64,000 bases of DNA from Agapanthus africanus (taxonomy: Eukaryota; Streptophyta; Magnoliopsida; Asparagales; Amaryllidaceae), in contig CM057338.1 in assembly GCA_030015575.1 (NCBI GenBank), forward strand, positions 831,536,353-831,600,352, read 5' to 3'. The notes beneath the pieces are model-generated. The model was not told the DNA's origin, made no database searches, and saw nothing but the letters and a program-made list of their open reading frames with translations. The translations under genes were made by a program, and so were the position numbers. Numbering within the stretch: the first letter of the stretch is position 1; every line of letters starts with the position of its first letter. Positions 34,753 to 46,092 of the stretch are shown one piece after another.

Positions 34753-36260
34753 GGTAAGGCAGGGACCGTGCCTTCTTGTACTGATCCATAGGTACTTGTG
34801 GCACATTCTGGGTATTTTTAAGTGTGACTCAAGTGTTGAGGTCTCTGGGAATTTTGGGTGTTTGATAAATCGATCGAAATGTTTAATATCGTCTAGATAT
34901 CTGTGATTTGTGATATAATATTTGGAATCCACAATAATTAGTTTTGTGAAAACATAGTGTTTTGTAAATCTAGCAATTTAGTCTCATCGATCGGTTGCCA
35001 TAGGGTTTTGATTCGGATCAAAATTCTGTCGCAATCTCGTATAGTACGCGAACGTTCGCCGGGTAACACTACTAGATAGCCACGTCCCATAGCCCCGACC
35101 AAGTGACTGTAGGAGAACCCCGTTGCCAAAAGCATCCATTCGGGTGCTCGCGGCCGCGATGTTCCGCCTAAGTTCGCTTCGTCGACGGCATCGGGGGTGC
35201 GGCCGTCTACTAATTTTTCCGACGAGCATTCGATCATTTGTTGGGAATCTTGTTAAATTGCCCGACTGGATATTGAAAAGTGTTTTCAATTTGAGACTAA
35301 ATTGCCAGGTTTATAACGTTAGGCATGAAATTCGGAATATGTGATATTCTGGGTTTATGATGTATAAGGAATTTATACGGTTAGGCATGAAATCCGAAGT
35401 ATGTGATATTTCGAATTTATGATGTCTAAGAATGTTGCAAATTCCAATTATTATAGTTTTCATTTCTTTTCTGCGACCATAAGTGTAATACGTGGTGTAT
35501 CGCCGGTTTCGTTGCTATACGTCAACGACAATTGGGATACGCATATTTACTTATGTTGATGACATGTGATATTATGTGTTGCTGGGATATGTTATATTGG
35601 ATCGTCGTGTTTGAATAGACGGGGGGTTTTGCGTGAGATGAGAGTTTTTCATTTTCATTCATGTAAAAATTTGTATGTAATATTCTTTTATTGGGACACT
35701 TCCGGGTTAAGGATGATGTCACGATTGATGTATATTATTTACTTTTCCGTATTAGGATAGACCCAAGGTGGGGAGCACATGTAACCGGGTTCTAGAATCC
35801 AGTGGGAGGCCATCTCGAGGAGTTGAGACCGGGTCTCCTGACTCTAGAATTAGCAGGGTTGCTTGCCGCTCTCGTAGGGGTCTAGGGATATGGGTTTGGC
35901 TGTTTATCAATCCATGTTTTTACTGGCTTAATTTAAAACACGGACCTCCTAGTATATCCAATATTTCATATGTTGACTTATGCTGCAATGTTCTGTAATG
36001 AGATCATATAACTGCATGAGACGAATGCTTTATATTATATATATGATATATAATAAACGTTGCTTATGTTTTGCACCCGCGCTAGTCCTGCACCCGCTCT
36101 GTCGGTAGTTAAGTAACCTAACGTTGCATGATGGAGCCACGCGGCGAATGCGGATGGCGTAAGCGTATGTTCTATTTTCGTTTCTTTCTGTGATGCTTAG
36201 GAACTTAAATGATGGGACTACATTAATGAGATTAATGTAAAGAAAAAGAAACCTAAAGAT

Positions 36261-36363
36261 GTTGTAGAATCGAATTTGAAACCTGCTCGACCTTTTTACG
36301 AGAAAGCAAGTTTCAAAAATGCAGAGCTTAAGCCACTACTTTTAAATTATTTGATTCTACAAC
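36261..36363 (+). other. Leader long-range stem, element H
   Basis: Perfect complementary arms GTTGTAGAATC (36261-36271) and GATTCTACAAC (36353-36363) enclose about 80 bases, the same short form as in B. Confidence 0.58.
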
Positions 36364-36449
36364 GATATCAAGTTCATTACGCAAAAGGTTTTCTTAAAAA
36401 CCTGTCGTAGCCCTCCGTCATTTCAGATAAGTACTATTTAGTATTCATG

Positions 36450-36655
36450 CTGCGTTTGTTGGCTTTCGTCAAGGCGTAGTGTACGGTAGCTAATTAGTGC
36501 TTATCTGCTGTATATGATGTGATTGGATTAGGATAGTTGTACGACTTTTTGGCCTTCGTCAAGGGTCGTATGGGTGGGTTTAATTCAATCACGAAATGTA
36601 CGGGTTGAACTTGACTATCGCCCTATGATTTGTTGGCCTTCATCAAGGTCATAGG
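36450..36655 (+). other. Triple leader hairpin array, element H
   Basis: Hairpins at 36450-36479 (CTGCG/CGTAG), 36540-36570 (TACGAC/GTCGTA) and 36622-36655 (CCTATGA/TCATAGG) each enclose TTGG(C)CTTC(G/A)TCAAGG. They lie about 440 bases before the gag start. The arms covary with those of the other elements. Confidence 0.62.
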
Positions 36656-37094
36656 ACGTTAGGGGCAAAAGATATTGGGAATTTTGAGTGTTGAAATTTG
36701 CAATGAGATTACATACCTTCTATGAGATAGTTGGATCCCGATACCCACTGCGAGTAAGAGTTACTCCTGGGAGAGTTTTACTCTTTACAATTAGCTAATC
36801 CAGTAGATGTCTAAGAAAGGTCTTAACAGGGTTATGCCTCTGCGGAAACGAGATTATTTAATTAGTTCCACGCGAAAACATGGGGAGACTCTCTCGAAGT
36901 ACCAATACCTGCATGGTTGAACGATTGGCGAACTTGTAGGGTGTAATTAATCCCGGCTAGTTTTATCTTTTAGGGTTTGAAGGAAGATTTGATAAAAATA
37001 GTGGGAGCCATCCTGATTAGATAAGATAATAACCAATCTAATCTTGCAAGAGCATACGCTAAAGTGTTTTCTTCTCTCTCTCCAGATAGCGACC

Positions 37095-37750
37095 ATGACA
37101 CGCCTTAATCAAGATAATAATATTGATGTATTGATCGAACCCGCTTGTTATACTGAGCTAGGGAACGTTGGTTCCACTCTATCTTATAATTGTTATAAGT
37201 CTAAGCAGAAAATGGGGGAATATCCGGATTCCCACGCGACCCGAATGAGAAATGAGCATGTTGATGCATCTTCTTCAGGTGTGTTCGTTACCGAGAACTG
37301 TTTCTCAGTACACTTTACGTCCTGAGTATTAGATACCGGATCAAAATCCCACATATGTAATATGTTACATGGGCTAAAGAAAGGTAGAGAACTAGGAAAA
37401 AGTGATCATTCTCTAAAAGTAGAGAATGGTGCAAATGTTGCAGTCAAAGCAGCTGGTGAATATCACCTTGTATTACCAAATGGGAATACATTGATCTTGA
37501 ACGACTGTTATTACGTACCATCTATGATGTGCAATTTAATATCAATTTCTTTATTAGATAAAGAAGGATATAACTTTGTATTAGAGAAAAATGTTATGAA
37601 CATTTTCCTAAATCAAGTGTTGATTGGGTTTGATACGTTATGTAACGGTTTATACGTTCTGAATCAAAATACAGTTCTTAATGTACAGAACACACACAAG
37701 AGGAAAAGTTCATAAATGAACGAATCCTTCTTGTGGCATTGTAGACTAGG
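37095..37750 (+). pseudogene. Element H short gag, protease and pre-integrase remains
   Basis: ATG 37095 opens M-T-R-L-N-Q-D-N-N-I-D-V, G-N-V-G-S-T-L, ending at the protease-proximal H-V-D-A-S-S-S-G-V-F-V-T-E-N-C-F-S-V-H (to 37325). A second frame (37362-37715) reads H-L-V-L-P-N-G-N and Y-Y-V-P-S-M-M-C-N-L-I-S-I-S-L-L-D, the segment before the integrase zinc finger. It stops at solo LTR K. Same short gag as C. Confidence 0.75.
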
Positions 37751-40700
37751 TGTAACATTTCAGAAAAATAAAATATTATTTTTGGGAATTTTTATAATTA
37801 AATAATAAAATATTGAATATTTTAATAAGGCGGTATAATTAAATACCGATAAATTGGGAAAAATTTGGAAAATTATGGAAATTACTAAAAAGATGGTACT
37901 TTATGTGATTTAAGCAAATTATGAGAGTTTATGATTTATTTGACACTAATTTTGTGCTAATCGCGATTAAAAATCGCTAATCGGACTTTAAGCGTGTTTT
38001 GTGCACATGTCATTTTTTTAACACTTGTTACATTTTTCCTACATGATTTTTGGGTATATGGTTATTTGTTTTGGGTTTACTATTGAGGAGAGAAGAAAAC
38101 AAAGAAAAGAAAAAGGAAAATGGAAATGAATAAAGAAATAAGCATGGGCAAGTGAGAGAGTGTGAGGGGTCAAGAGAGAGCCTTACCCTTTTGTCTCCCC
38201 CTCATTTTCTTCATCTCTTTCTCTCTCCCTTAACTCCATAGCAGCACCTCCTCCAGCTCCTCTTCAACCATGCAAAATACCCTCAACCCCACATCAAAAC
38301 CCCTTCCGCATTTCAATAAAAAGATGCATGAGCTCACTAGCTACACTTTGGACCAAGAAAGTTTGCATTTTGGACACTTGGGGGCAACTCAAGAATTTTC
38401 TTGAGTTGCCAAATGAGATATTCTCTTAACCATTAGCCTAGTATTTCCATTGTTTTTACATCCATGTTAAATTAGAACCGATATTGTGTGGTTTTGGGAA
38501 GTTTGAAAACTTGAGTTGAGGATTAGGGTTTTAGTTGAACCCAAAGGTGAAATTAAGGCTAGTAGAGGATACATAACCCCTGTGGTGATTGATTGGAGAC
38601 CTAAACCAGAGACTAGAACCCATTTTAGCGGACTTAGAAATCCGATATCGGAAGAATTTTGGATTCTGTGAGTGTATTATGAAATCTGCTAACACCCGGA
38701 GCCTCTGAAAATTATTTAGCAAAGAAAGTGATACATGCAGGCAACCTAGGACCCCCCACTGAAACCCTAGCCCCTACCCTCCTTCTAGGCCGCAAATAAA
38801 TTCATTCTATCCGCAATTTGTGGCCAGAGCAGTGTGGAATTGATTCGTATTTGTTCTGTGGCTTTATTTCCAGTAAACTAGACCCTTGGCATATGCAAAA
38901 TTGGCTGATTTGACCTAGGGTAAAATCTATGACCATTTTCAAGAGTTGTTGTTTTGATTCGGGGTTTCGTTTCTCGTATTTTGAATTCTGGATTGTTGTA
39001 TCTGTGTTTTACCTCGATCACTTGACGTTTGTACGACGATATCGAGGGTTGGTGGTGGTTTTGAAAGCGTGGTCCATAGGTTCTAACCTATAGGCCTTTA
39101 GCGTGTCGTTTTGGTTTTCCGATATGATTTTAATGCGCATTTGCGATTGTGTATATGTGTAGGTACCCCACGTAATGTCGAGACGTTAAAGATGAAGATG
39201 GCAATATTGGCATCGGCACACAAGAAGCAAGGTGAGCAGATTTATATTTACGGGGAGAAGTCGGGTGGATAGCGTATAGCACCCCCGCAAAGTTGTAAGG
39301 AATTATATAATGGGACACGATATATATACCTTTATATGTTAAGATGTGATATGAGCCTTAGCAAGAAAGCTTTAGGAGGTTAGGGGTTAGTGTTAGCGAA
39401 TATGGATGAAAGGACTCTAGTCGATTTCTTAGTCCCGAAACCCTAGGGTAAAGATTTGCATACATGCACATACACATACTCGCATACTTTGACTTCCTTG
39501 TGTGTATTGGGGACATATTATATTGTATTCCTATGCTTGGATGATGAGAATGTTATATGATATTTGGGAATGAGTCGATCTGATCGGGCATAATGCCGTG
39601 AGATATGTAGTGCGCGACCGAGATATGTCATGATGTTATAGCGAGTCGTTGGACGACGATACTATGTTGATGATATATTATGATAGTTGACGAGTTATAT
39701 ATCGAGATATGAGGTATGATATGTTAAGATATTATAATGGATCGCTTGGGCGATGTATACTCTTATATGATGATAAGTATGGATGACACCGGATTGTATG
39801 AGGCTGTAGATCAGTAGCCAGATCATGATTAGTGTCGATGATATTAGTAGTGTGCTAGACTTAGATCAGTACCCCCTGTTCACGATATGTGATGATAAGG
39901 ATATCAGATGAGTAATGAGATAAATGTTATATTTGACCCGTACCCAGATTTGGGATGCCGTACGATAAATGTACCGTACGAGAGATAGTTATGAGGATAG
40001 AACCGCACTCTTGACTCGAGAATGTCATATTATTTATTGTATCGTACGTGATACTGTTGAGGCGAGATCACTGACTACTAGGTATATATGTATAGATCGA
40101 CTCAGACTTAGGCGGATTCCCTTACCCTTTTTACTGGGCTCGAGTCATACTCATTTTCAAAAGTGGGGAGTCGTGAGTATGTTTTTATACCAAACTGTAT
40201 GACTCATATATTGAGTAGGTATATTTTCAGTGTTGCTGTTACTACATCACTTTCTGTACATTTCATGATGTTTCATCGCATTGCATGCTTGTACATATGT
40301 TATCTGTAATTATCATGAAACCCTGTTGTCAGGACACCAGCACCATTACTGATGATGCGTATGCTCCACATACACTTGCTTGCCGGCTCACACACATCAT
40401 CATCGGTAATTACCATGTTACGTACACTTTAGAAAATACCATTCTTTGACATAGCTTGCTAAGTTGATAGTTGCAATATGTTATAGCTTTCATGTGCTAG
40501 TTTAACTATTGCATTCATTGCATGATATCGGATGCATTCATGTATTCATTGGTTATGCAGTATTATGGAGATTTATGCCGGTTTTCATTGTTATTGACAT
40601 GGTGACTTGATGATTTCGGATTATTCTTGATATTTTCTGGATTTGGAAACCGCGTGTGAAAGTTTTGTAAAACTGATGAATTATTTTAAAGAGAAAAATG

Positions 40701-42038
40701 CGGTTTTCCTTGATATGTTGAGTATTGTCCACTATGATGTTTTCTCGGTTCTGAGATTTTTTCGAGACCCGATTCGAGGAGTTGGATGAACTGTCTCAAG
40801 TATATGGTGGACCCGGTAAGGTACCCCGGGGCAAGAAGCTCGAGGTGTAGACGATGAGCCTGGCAGGGGCAGACTGCCTACCGGTGATTTTACCTGGCGC
40901 GGCGGATATCCGGAGGATACCATTCGTGGTTGTTTGATTGATGATATGGGCTGATCCGGACTGACGGAGCCCGAGGTATTGAGATATCGAGACTTGAGAT
41001 ACTGAGATATTGAGATTTGATGATACAGGACGGTCCGGATAGCCGAAGCATGAGGTATTGAGATACTGAGATTTATATTTTGTGTCGATACTGGTCACTG
41101 TTTTATCTGTCGATTTCATTGATGATACGCGATTTTATATACATACAGAAATATCATAAAATAAAGAAAACGATTGTCTCATTCATGATATATTATGTTT
41201 CATTGTAATGCATTCATACATCATATATCTGATATGTTGCTATCTGAGGTACTGACTCGAGCATGTAGTATTACACTTATACATAGATGGACCAGGATTT
41301 TTATTTGAGGATATTACTTGATATGGCCTAGGATAGCGTTATGCATGCGATTTCTACGCGTAGATGTTTTCTACTCATGAGTTGGCAACTCACCCCCGTT
41401 GTGCCACGGTTTCTTGCAGGTTTTGTCATACAGGTTTCGTTACGGTTTTGCCGGCACACTGCTCCCTTTCCGGGTGATTGCTTTGGTAGGTGGGTTCACT
41501 TGCATCGTGACCGCCATTGTACTTTATTACATTCAGTTGTATCTAGCAAATTCCATCAACCAGACTTGTATTAATTGATAGACATAGAAGACCAGTGTAT
41601 ATTCTTTCGACCTTAGAGTCGCGCATTGTATTATTATGGGTTTTCATGTGTTTTAGAGTTTTCCTTTCAGTTTTGATCCTCGCCCTTCGGCGTTGTATAT
41701 TATTGCTTGTGTGGTTGTGGCCGTCGATTGACGAAGAGCTAGCTCCCGCTTGGGAATGCCTTTTATTATTGATGCATATATTTATCATGTTGTACCCCGT
41801 TCGGGGCTAGTATTTACAAAGGAAACTCAGCTGAAATTTTCAGAAAAGACTTGTGATTTTTTTAAAAATACATATTCGGCTTATGTTGCTAAACTACTTG
41901 ATTTAAATTGGTTTTTCCTTCACTCTACTGCTTTACTTGGTTTTGATTTCTGGGGTTTGGCTTACTTAGATTATGTACGCCTCGAGACGTTTCGTAATTT
42001 AAGTGTCGGTCATGTTCCGTACTTTTTGGGTCGTGACA
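37751..42038 (+). mobile_element. Solo LTR K, 4.3 kb, probably Tekay-like Gypsy
   Basis: A 4288-base insertion begins TGTAACATTTC and ends GGGTCGTGACA, with a perfect 5-bp duplication CTAGG (37746-37750 and 42039-42043). H continues on both sides. No pol domain and no repeated end within it were found, so it is read as one very long solo LTR. Ends of the type TGTAACA..GTGACA are known from Tekay/Del elements. It contains a repetitive stretch at 40972-41075. The many short frames inside look like chance. Confidence 0.7.
40972..41075. repeat. Degenerate short tandem repeat in K
   Basis: Repeats of a unit close to GAGGTATTGAGATACTGAGAT occur in two blocks about 60 bases apart. Confidence 0.5.
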
Positions 42039-42043
42039 CTAGG

Positions 42044-42845
42044 TCATATCAATGCGACACGACTAGCTAAATTATATAAGGATGGATATTTGAACCCGTT
42101 CGAATTTACATCTTATGAAACTTGCTAGTCATGTCTCAAAAGCAAAATGACCAAAACTCCGTTTACTGCACACGGAGAAAGAGCTACTGAACTCTTGGGA
42201 CTATTACATAGTGATGTATGCGGTCCCATGTCTACACATGCCAGGAATGGTTCCTCGTACTTTATCACGTTCACCGATGATCTCTCAAGATTCGGACACG
42301 TGTTCCTGTTGAAACACAAGTCTGAAAATTTTGAGAAATTCAAGGAATATAAGTGTGAAGTAGAGAACCAAACGGGTAAAAGTATTAAAATCCTACGATC
42401 TAATCGGGGAGGAGAATACTTAAGCACGGAGTTCCTGGACTATTTAAAAGAGAATGGTATTCTCTCTCAGCTAACTCCTCCGTATACACCACAGCACAAC
42501 GGTGTGTCGGAGCGGAGGAATCGCACCCTATTAGATATGGTGCGCTCTATGATGAGTACTGCTGAGTTACCTATTTCCTTTTGGGGTTATGCGCTTGAGA
42601 CAGCCGCATATCTATTGAATAGAGTTCCGACTAAATCAGTGCCTACCACTCTATATGAGATATGGGAGGGGAAGAGACCATGTCTTAATTTCATTAAGAT
42701 GTGGGGTTGTCCGGCTTATGTTAAAACTCAAAATCCGTACAAGCTTGAGGCAAGGCCAGTTCTGTGCAAGTTTGTAGGATATCCCAAGTATTCGCGAGGG
42801 CATATCTTCTACCACTCTGAGGAACAAAATGTGTTTGTTGCTTAA
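42044..42845 (+). pseudogene. Element H integrase
   Basis: A long frame (42147-42845) reads M-T-K-T-P-F, L-L-H-S-D-V-C-G-P-M-S-T, F-I-T-F-T-D-D-L-S-R-F-G-H-V, L-R-S-N-R-G-G-E-Y, N-G-V-S-E-R-R-N-R-T-L-L-D, then the C-terminal segment ending F-Y-H-S-E-E-Q-N-V-F-V. It is a Copia integrase core and C-terminus of the same type as B. It starts right after solo LTR K. Confidence 0.88.
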
Positions 42846-43497
42846 CATGCCACCTTTTTAGAGAAGGAATTTCTTATGAAAGAAATTAGTGGTCATGAGG
42901 TAGAACTGGAAGAAGTTCCAGCTACATAAACTACAACTGATGATTTGGTGGAGCCGGATAATTCAATAGTCCCTGACGAACCTCAGCCACTCCGCAGATC
43001 TAGTAGGGTTCCTCATCCACCTGAGAGATACTACGGTTTTCTCGTAGACGGTGGGAGCGAGGATTGCATCATGGAAGATGATGACCCAACTAGTTTCGAG
43101 CAGGCTATCACGAGTGCGGACTCTGTGAAATGGCTGTATGCAATACGATATGAGATGGAATCCATGTACACCAACAAAGTATGGACTTTGGAAGTTGCTC
43201 CTGAAGTGGTAAAACCCATCGGGGGCAAGTGGATCTTGAGAAGATTCTTGGTGTAGATGGAAAAGTTGAGACTTTCAAAACTAGACTTGTAGCAAAAAGT
43301 TTTCGTCAACGACCAGGTGTGGATTATGATAAAACCTTTTCTCCAGTGGCTATGTTTAAGTCCATCTGGATCCTACTTGCCATCGCTGCATACCATGACT
43401 ATGAAATCTGGCAGATGGATGTCAAGACCGCTTTTCTAAATGGTGATTTAGAAGAGAGCGTGTATATGACACAGCCAGAGGGCTTCGTAGATAGTGG
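42846..43497 (+). pseudogene. Element H reverse transcriptase N-terminal part
   Basis: Frames 42945-43256 and 43229-43497 read the acidic linker (E-D-C-I-M-E-D-D-D-P-T), M-E-S-M-Y-T-N-K-V-W-T-L, D-Y-D-K-T-F-S-P-V-A, M-D-V-K-T-A-F-L-N-G-D-L-E-E and Q-P-E-G-F, a Copia RT. It ends at the start of Tat element T. Broken. Confidence 0.85.
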
Positions 43498-43582
43498 TGT
43501 TTCCCGCAATCAGAGTAAAGCTCTGCTGGAAATTCAAAATTCAAATTTTGAAGCAACGCTTCAAATCCCGGGCGCAACGCGC

Positions 43583-43823
43583 TACGTGTCAGGCGCAGAC
43601 GCATCAGCGCAGCGCCCAAGAAGGCGCGCCCAATCAGAGCAAAGCTCTATTTTAAGCAAAATTAAAGGAAGCAACGCTTCAGTTGCGCAAGCACTGCGCT
43701 GCGCGACACGTGTCAGCGCAGATGCGCTAGTGCAGTTGCGCTGCGCTGTGCGCTGCGCGACACGTGTCAGCGCAGATGCGCTATCGCAGTTGCGCTGCTC
43801 TGTGCGCTGTGTGATACGTGTCA
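43583..43823. repeat. ACACGTGTC minisatellite in LTR T
   Basis: A unit of about 54 bases with GACACGTGTCAGCGCAGATG repeats at 43705 and 43759, with related ACGTGTC sites at 43583 and 43815 and further single sites near 44425 and 44482. ACACGTGTC is a palindromic G-box/ABRE-like sequence. Confidence 0.65.
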
Positions 43824-44006
43824 CGCGCTGGGGCATTTGCACCAAACAGAATAAAGATTTTAAAGAAATCTTTCTGTTCTTTTTAAAACAAGAAGATTTC
43901 CTTCTGTAAAACAGAAGCCCTTGGATCAAAAATCCAACGGTGGGGAAAATTCCCCAAATCACTCAGAGAAAGATCTCTTTAACAAATTTAACTAATTTAT
44001 GGGCAC

Positions 44007-44014
44007 TATAAAAA
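44007..44014 (+). promoter_or_regulatory. TATA box of element T
   Basis: TATAAAAA in the context CACTATAAAAAGGACCC lies about 510 bases into the LTR, a good plant TATA box for the element transcript. Confidence 0.6.
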
Positions 44015-44946
44015 GGACCCTAGGCCTCAATTCAAAGGCATCAAAATTTTCTAAAAAAAAGAGAAGGGAAAGAGAACTCTGAAGAATTCCTCAAGGACAA
44101 AAAGGTAAAAAAAAAACCTTTAGAAGAAAGAGATAGTTCTCTCATGAACAGATCATAGATCTAAAAACAAGATCAATGATCTTTAATAAAAAATAATAAT
44201 AATAAAATAGTGCTTTGCGCTTTTATGAACCTTTGGTTCTTTGAGATAAGAAAAACAAGAAAAACTTATCTTTTCATTGATCTAAATTAGATTAAGAAAT
44301 TAAATAGTGCTTTGCACTTCTGTTCTTGAATCTAAAAGATTCTTAGTGCTTTGCACTTCCAAGCTGCACTGTCGCGCTCTTGAAATAGAGCTTTGCTCTC
44401 TGGGATTGGCGCAACTCACCAAGGTACGCCACGTGTCAGCAGCGCAAGCACAGCGCACTAGCGCAGCGCACTGCGCTTGCATGACACGTGTCGTCATCAC
44501 AAGCACTTGCGCTCCCTGATTGGCGCAAAGCGTCTGACAAATGCAATGCATTTCTTAAAGGGCCAGGCCCAAATCAAAAAGACCTAAAAGGCCTAAATAA
44601 ATTGCAAAGTAATAAAAGGGCAGAGCCCAAATAAAATTGGTGCCCTGCATCATTCATAAATGAGCAAAGCCCAAGATAAATTGATTCTTTGCATCCTTCA
44701 TGGGTAGAGCCCAAATAAAAATAAAAAGAGATGCAAATCAAAAGCAAATAAATTTTGAGCATTTCCAACTGGACTTAGCCCAATTTTGGCCGTAAGTCCT
44801 CAAATTAAATTGATTGAGCAAGATTGCTCTCTTAAATCAATTTACCTCCGGTTCGAGGGTACATCTCCGAACTCCTCTGATACCCATCATTGTAATCCTT
44901 CAACGACGTCAGAGAGGTGACGGGTCCCGACGACTGCACATCAACA

Positions 44947-45236
44947 TGGACTGCAGGGTCCTTAAACTCGTGGACCGAAACGTCCTTAAACTAATATTCG
45001 TCCCAAAATGGGACTGATGGACCGAAATGTTCTTAAACTAATATTGGACCGAAATGTCCTTAAACTAATGATGGACCACCACGTCCCTAAACTGGCGATG
45101 GACCGAAATGTCCTTAAACTAATGACGGACCACCACGTCCCTAAACTGGAATACGGACCACCACGTCCCTAAACTGGCAATGGACCCCCATGTCCCTAAA
45201 CTGGAACACGGACCACTACGTCCCTAAACTGGAACA
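44947..45236 (+). repeat. 27-base tandem repeat in LTR T
   Basis: About ten units of 24-28 bases (one longer), in two types that partly alternate: TGGACCGAAATGTCCTTAAA and CGGACCACCACGTCCCTAAA. Each begins GGACC and carries GTCC, so each unit can form a small GGAC/GTCC hairpin. It lies in the downstream half of the LTR, which would be transcribed. Confidence 0.75.
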
Positions 45237-45280
45237 ATAGAGCCTCCAAATGCTCTTTTGTCGGATCTAAACGATCCCGT

Positions 45281-45559
45281 TTAAGCTGATCTTAGCCCCA
45301 AACACGGCTAACGTATCCTTAAACATTCAAACGGACTATAAAACTCCAAATCGACTTTGGTTCAAGGGTACATCTCTGAACTCCTCTGACACCTATCGTT
45401 GTAATCCTTCAACGACGTCAGAGAGGTGATGAGTCCCGACAGCCATATATTAAATGGATCACCACGTTAAGTTGATCTTAGTCTCAAATCAGACTAACGT
45501 ATCCTTAACGAACGTTTAAGTTGATCTTAGCCTCAATACGGCTAACGTATCCTTAAACT
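45281..45559 (+). repeat. Three dispersed blocks in LTR T
   Basis: Copies at 45281-45324, 45467-45509 and 45515-45559 share TGATCTTAG, CGGCTAACGTATCC and TTAA. They flank the second copy of an 84-base block (45357-45440) whose first copy is at 44848-44931. Together they show repeated local duplication in this LTR. Confidence 0.6.
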
Positions 45560-45980
45560 AAAAACACCAAACCCAAATCTAAGTAAATGCGGATTTGGAC
45601 TAATCCACGTCCTACGGGCGACGGCATTATTCAGTCTCCGTATACAATCCACGGGCAACCACAAACAAAAAAAACACACATGACACGAAGTGAAATTCTG
45701 GAGAAGGAGAAAGTTGCTGCCGCGATGAGGTAGCGTAATTAACTGCAGGGGCTTGCGCCTGCAGGGAAGAGCGTCCCCACAATCAAAAACCCCTCTAGCG
45801 AGGGGGAATCTGATGAAGTCTGCTACATCGGCCGCATCCGTCTAAACCTCCGATACACGGTGCCATAAATCAACTTGGCATCTTCGGAGAGGTGGATGGG
45901 TAAAACCATATAGCATCTGCCCCGAATCTCAGGCAAGATGTCCCCAGCGTCGTCGCCGTCTTTCGGAGGGGAACAGATTC

Positions 45981-45998
45981 TGGCACGCCCGGTGGGAC
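45981..45998 (+). other. Primer binding site of element T
   Basis: TGGCACGCCCGGTGGGAC follows the LTR end after five bases. It differs from the Met-tRNA site of the Copia elements and matches the primer-site wording I recall for Tat-group elements. The tRNA was not determined. Confidence 0.65.
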
Positions 45999-46092
45999 CT
46001 TTTCCTCTTTCCACTCCACACTTCGTGTGTCGTCTTCGCGAACTAATCGCGGTTTGTTAACGGTTGCCTTTGGATTTCAAGTTTACTAAGAT

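Larger units (their letters stand above)
34514..37094 (+). other. Element H leader
   Basis: A 2.6 kb untranslated leader homologous to those of A, B and C. It carries a GC dyad (34699-34752), the long-range stem (36261-36363) and the three-hairpin array (36450-36655). No gene; small frames within it are chance. Confidence 0.78.
34355..43497 (+). mobile_element. Copia element H, Angela-like, with K nested
   Basis: A plus-strand Copia element of the A/C family. It shows an LTR tail, primer sites, a leader (34514-37094), a short gag (37095-37325), a protease/pre-integrase piece, solo LTR K, integrase (42044-42845) and the first part of RT, after which Tat element T is inserted at 43498. The rest of H lies beyond T, outside the window. 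It is broken, with several breaks, and has no recognisable gag body. Confidence 0.83.
43498..45975 (+). repeat. 5-prime LTR of element T
   Basis: The likely LTR runs from TGTTTCCCGC at the break with the Copia RT to GGGGAACA just before the primer site, about 2.48 kb. It holds a GC-rich G-box minisatellite (43583-43823), a TATA box (44007), a 27-base tandem repeat (44947-45236) and larger duplications (44848-44931 with 45357-45440; three copies of a block of about 42 bases in 45281-45559). The exact ends are inferred from TG..CA and from the primer site; the partner LTR is not visible. Confidence 0.7.

Noticed and set aside
44947-45236. CRISPR-like alternation of repeat and spacer
   Set aside because: Units are contiguous 27-base tandem copies inside an LTR, spacers are not unique, there are no cas genes and the DNA is of plant type.
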